Assembly: GCF_041737375.1 (NCBI RefSeq)
Contig: NZ_JBGSRV010000008.1
Coordinates: 124,001 to 188,000 of the forward strand
Reading direction: 5' to 3'
Origin: Vampirovibrio sp041737375
GTDB taxonomy: Bacteria; Cyanobacteriota; Vampirovibrionia; Vampirovibrionales; Vampirovibrionaceae
Length of the DNA stretch: 64,000 nucleotides
Each line of letters opens with the position of its first letter. Positions within the stretch are counted from its first letter, which is position 1. The translations under genes and the position numbers were made by a program. The notes beneath the pieces are model-generated. The model did not search any database, had not been told where the DNA came from, and was given only the letters and a program-made list of their open reading frames with translations. Shown here in pieces: positions 62,501 through 64,000 of the stretch.

Positions 62501-63246
62501 GCGTCCTCAGCCAGCTCCGTGGCCCGAATCATTTGCTGAACCTCGCCATCGTCCATCAAGGTCATGGCAATGGTCTGGTTGTACTCTTCCCGCAAGGATT
62601 TTCGGCCCGCAGTAACATTCAGCTGACTGATACCAGAGAGCAACGTCTTTAACTCCACCATTAAATCCTGACGGGTGGCCTCTTCCTCCAGCCGCTTTTC
62701 GTAAGAAAGCAGGCTGGTGGGTTGCGTTAGGCGCTGGGCCATGTCCTCTTTACGGTGACGGTAAGCCGCCAGTAAAATTCGGGTGAGATCGGTTGCGGTA
62801 AAGCTGTTGGGGTTGGTATTGGCGCCGATATGACTGAGCGCTTGAGCCGCTGCGGTTCTGACACCCACCGCTTCCGCATCGTTCAGCAGGTTAATCAGCA
62901 CGGGAAGCGCATTCACGCTTTTGGCCCGACCTAGCATTTCCGCCAAACCGGCTTTTTCCTGGGGATCCTTGCTTTGGCGCAAACTACGAATAAATTCATT
63001 TTCTAGCCGAATGCCTGAGGCGTACTTAAAATTTTTGCCGCTCACCGCAAAGTGAGAGCGAGGCGGCGCAGAGGCAGATGCTTGTCCTGGTCCTGCCAAG
63101 TTATCCGGTTCAGAAAAAGCCTCAACCGACATTAGAGATGGCCCCCTCAGCTCAGGAGCCGAGGATTCGGCCCAAGGCGCTAACAGCGCCTTTTCTTTAT
63201 CGTTTCTATTGAAGAAATACCCGCCCGAAAATTGCACGGAACGCAT
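59371..63246 (-). CDS. HEAT-repeat / subtilisin-type serine protease fusion, ~1291 aa
   Basis: ATG 63246 (MRSVQFSGGYFF) has GGGAGAG upstream. The N-terminal ~800 residues are rich in HEAT-like helix pairs (SVNALPVLINLLNDAEAVGV; ALAALGDIGDSDALDVMMDA; PDIKAKSLKLLRQR). Then comes an S8 protease domain with Asp ~855 (AIVDGGY), His ~883 (DDPGHTHPTMV), Asn ~985 (AAGNEGE) and Ser ~1091 (NGTSFASPYVSG). A polar ~180-residue tail ends in PPNPPALVMMR. There is no classical signal peptide. The HEAT region could select targets or sense damage. Its stop codon shares a base with the active-site Cys codon of ogt. Confidence 0.85.
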   Translation of the reverse strand: MRSVQFSGGYFFNRNDKEKALLAPWAESSAPELRGPSLMSVEAFSEPDNLAGPGQASASAPPRSHFAVSGKNFKYASGIRLENEFIRSLRQSKDPQEKAGLAEMLGRAKSVNALPVLINLLNDAEAVGVRTAAAQALSHIGANTNPNSFTATDLTRILLAAYRHRKEDMAQRLTQPTSLLSYEKRLEEEATRQDLMVELKTLLSGISQLNVTAGRKSLREEYNQTIAMTLMDDGEVQQMIRATELAEDAFHKELEKKYQRPIEDLLDEIPSQELEGLKKKVILKTPKGESINLLDALTQIAFLQEKQAQFGSELLTGLMDALAIHDDKTSTAALKLGLLNSDPDIKAKSLKLLRQRNSLNYNSDIYPNLYARDPQVRKAALKALLNSQEQSAKQKTMELLKPESFMALVGGQTAKGLSSYVKFLGRIAQNGDEYIEALTHRALHSDYDLETRQVALLVLGMISQDPAAQSVSPQTLYQARATIKALAMKPPARSPEDFEAMSLTATQMWVTQKDPQAIISAIMLAASQNRRLSGAQQANLLGLVFAALKDDKNKLDGERHSDTQHQIIDLMRSGKTPSISEAEANQLRSQLAPRSMDEQLSPKDSNDFLTHNQNGRPDFNVTQFLTLQVNGLRPFLTHLAESEKSPMSQMLAIRIMGLLQDGDSLDYLKERVRDPLKGKIDWNADQSYSGNPANAAANLRMNALAALGDIGDSDALDVMMDALDDPILSKFVAEPLGQVAPHANQKVSDRELKAVRAKLVRLMETPSNSRAMRAIRIKAADTLYQFKGGAEDIKDFAARTPDPNFRRHALSALLSNNHGFENDHPDHDLIKSMIHPGLGIERLHEKGITGKGVQMAIVDGGYVDSNNEEGFQNRVKLPAIADDPGHTHPTMVMSTAAANGKLKGVAPDATVFSDKWPDFKAADTMEVYKKIIEGKLRGENDIRVINNSWGFSNPNAILLKDVRGILRNYKNVVDLAEKAGIQMVFAAGNEGESAAFPKVGTLSAFGIDVDKLTGEDASTMDYILDKVILAGALNTQGDDVNRASHRIAEFSSRGDSLNQKLKPTVIAPGADLMVYSWDKHKENLKALVNGTSFASPYVSGLLSLMIQKNPKLTPADLREILKTTSVPLPNVPATEQGYGEVDPEAAVKLAGEYVQTARKRKPPASTGNDGEGPTASGGGSAQRKTKAAQSFWTPKHELYARNKSETAQSLTERAADTRFDSHRFSLGSFNRKGSFKSDFQGQPLLRKTMGRGFSFFKDMPSTPNRSPFKRNAPVSLPLMNPPNPPALVMMR

Positions 63247-63435
63247 AACAATACTCTCCCTTGCCAATAGCATCATATAGCCTAAAATGAAACCCTGAGC
63301 GCTCTCTGGAGCGCAATCCCTTCAAAAAACTCATCTTCAGATTTATTCAAGGCATAAACCTAGCATAATGATAAAAACAATGCAATCACATTCAGACCAA
63401 CAAAAGCCGGAATATCAGCCATTGGAGGTTAGGGC

Positions 63436-63564
63436 ATGACGATTGCGTTGAAAGACTTTCAGGGCGATATGTTAAGCATTCTAAAGCACGGGGGCATCCA
63501 TGCTGGCGCGCCATCAGCCGGTTCAGAAGCCATCAGCGGCTCATCAAAAGCAGGATTGGTTTAA
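63436..63564 (+). CDS. Small hypothetical protein, 42 aa
   Basis: ATG at 63436 has TTGGAGG 8 nt upstream, a strong site. MTIALKDFQGDMLSILKHGG followed by a Gly/Ala/Ser-rich tail. No family known. The FQG near residue 8 resembles the recurring N-terminal F-G motif of this window. It lies between the protease start and tRNA-Ala. Confidence 0.5.
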   Translation: MTIALKDFQGDMLSILKHGGIHAGAPSAGSEAISGSSKAGLV

Positions 63565-63622
63565 AAATTTTAAAACCCCCTCTTGTATTCGGTGATGGGT
63601 CACGTTATAACAATAAAACCAA

Positions 63623-63698
63623 GGGGCATTGGCGCAGTTGGTAGCGCGCTTCAATGGCATTGAAGAGGTCAGGAGTTCGAATCTCCTATGCTCCACCA
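63623..63698 (+). tRNA. tRNA-Ala (anticodon GGC)
   Basis: 76 nt including encoded CCA. Acceptor GGGGCAT/ATGCTCC, D-arm GCGC/GCGC, anticodon stem CTTCA/TGAAG with loop ATGGCAT (anticodon GGC), variable AGGTC, T-arm AGGAG/CTCCT with TTCGAAT, discriminator A then CCA. Reads GCC. It forms the edge of a second element: the recombinase gene to its right terminates inside it. Confidence 0.95.
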
Positions 63699-64000
63699 AG
63701 CTTCACAAAGAGCCTTTTTTCCTATCAGGGAGAAGGGCTCTTTTAGCTCATAGCGCATCTTTTCAGCTTCGATAAAAAAGTTCGCAGAAACGAAATTCAG
63801 CAATTCTATTTTTTGGCTGTTTTTGGCCTTCTTCCAGCACTCCGACAGAGTTCGCGGAAGATCCACAAGCATGTTGGCCAGCCGGTAAAAATCGATGTCT
63901 TCTTTGACGATTTTGGACAATCGGGCCTCCAGCTGGCGAATGGTGTTCTGGTAATCCGCTGAAATTTCCCGGTACAGGTCGGTGTCAATATTGCCATCAA
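63669..64000 (-). CDS. Large serine recombinase, C-terminal fragment (partial)
   Basis: The frame is open to the window's edge: DGNIDTDLYREISADYQNTI, then a coiled-coil stretch, LVDLPRTLSECWKKAKNSQK, and IELLNFVSANFFI ending PFSLIG. This fits the C-terminal zinc-ribbon/coiled-coil half of large serine integrases (D..Y........L, W..A....K..LL..V). The catalytic N-terminus is outside the window. The reading frame ends inside tRNA-Ala, with the last codons WWSIGDSNS made by the tRNA 3' half, indicating insertion of an element at that tRNA. Confidence 0.75.
   Translation of the reverse strand, partial: DGNIDTDLYREISADYQNTIRQLEARLSKIVKEDIDFYRLANMLVDLPRTLSECWKKAKNSQKIELLNFVSANFFIEAEKMRYELKEPFSLIGKKALCEAWWSIGDSNS
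63707..63744 (+). terminator. Terminator after tRNA-Ala, inside the recombinase 3' end
   Basis: AAAGAGCC (63707-63714 region) pairs with GGCTCTTT (63736-63743) across ~21 nt, followed by T on the plus strand. It can end tRNA-Ala transcripts and also lies within the coding end of the recombinase. Confidence 0.65.

Overview
The window looks like a chromosomal segment of a non-photosynthetic relative of cyanobacteria, most likely Vampirovibrionia (Melainabacteria). This is an inference from gene content and protein style, because no rRNA or universal marker is present. The supporting hints are a pyruvate:ferredoxin oxidoreductase of NifJ type split into two chains, secreted proteins with repeated 'LE..LF/VF' units, a small 'MGFAASQARF' protein, and several lineage-restricted unknowns. 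Coding is dense, Shine-Dalgarno motifs are clear, and tail-to-tail gene pairs often share hairpin terminators.

Layout. 1-4 kb: the 3' end of a fatty-acid beta-oxidation gene, a GNAT-like protein, a universal stress protein, a candidate small RNA and a small secreted protein. 4.3-8.1 kb: the PFOR operon, divergent from lexA. 8.6-10.8 kb: lexA, a 27-residue membrane peptide and rlmN. 11.8-15.6 kb: two translationally coupled membrane-anchored proteins of unknown family that look distantly paralogous. 15.6-23.8 kb: a STAS protein, a TIM-barrel sugar isomerase-like protein, a four-PAS histidine kinase, galE with an N-terminal extension, a DUF1624-type membrane protein, and a three-gene operon of small unknowns that includes tandem paralogues.

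23.9-31.9 kb is a roughly 7.8-kb integrative element in tRNA-Val(CAC), bounded by 130-bp perfect direct repeats. It carries a tyrosine recombinase with an excisionase-like helix-turn-helix in its N-terminal part, a replication module (phage-O-like protein with an origin-like repeat block inside its gene, plus a DnaB-type helicase), iteron-like repeats, a ribbon-helix-helix regulator behind a promoter with paired operators, a PD-(D/E)XK nuclease-like protein and a toxin-antitoxin-like pair. No capsid, packaging or conjugation genes were seen, so it resembles an integrative plasmid or phage satellite. The best lead in the window is its integrase. The ORF has no ATG start of its own before residue 94, while a promoter, Shine-Dalgarno and ATG sit at the opposite end of the element. 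After circularisation these would read across the att site and reach the integrase frame through a -1 step at a seven-A slippery heptamer.

32-63.6 kb is host chromosome: a mini zinc-ribbon protein, class II aldolase, a DoxX/TauE operon with a half-size TauE protein, two P2-type ATPases (one lacking canonical calcium ligands), a DUF2993 protein, a TPR-like secreted protein, msrB, cysQ with an overlapping FAD protein, a DCC-family membrane protein, an HAD-GH65 fusion for disaccharide phosphorolysis, 2Fe-2S ferredoxin, YraN, a Flp-pilin-like protein, a PilZ-like protein, a repeat-containing secreted protein, ogt, and a very large HEAT-repeat/subtilisin protein. At the right edge lie tRNA-Ala(GGC) and the 3' end of a large serine recombinase that runs into it, marking a second integrated element beyond the window.
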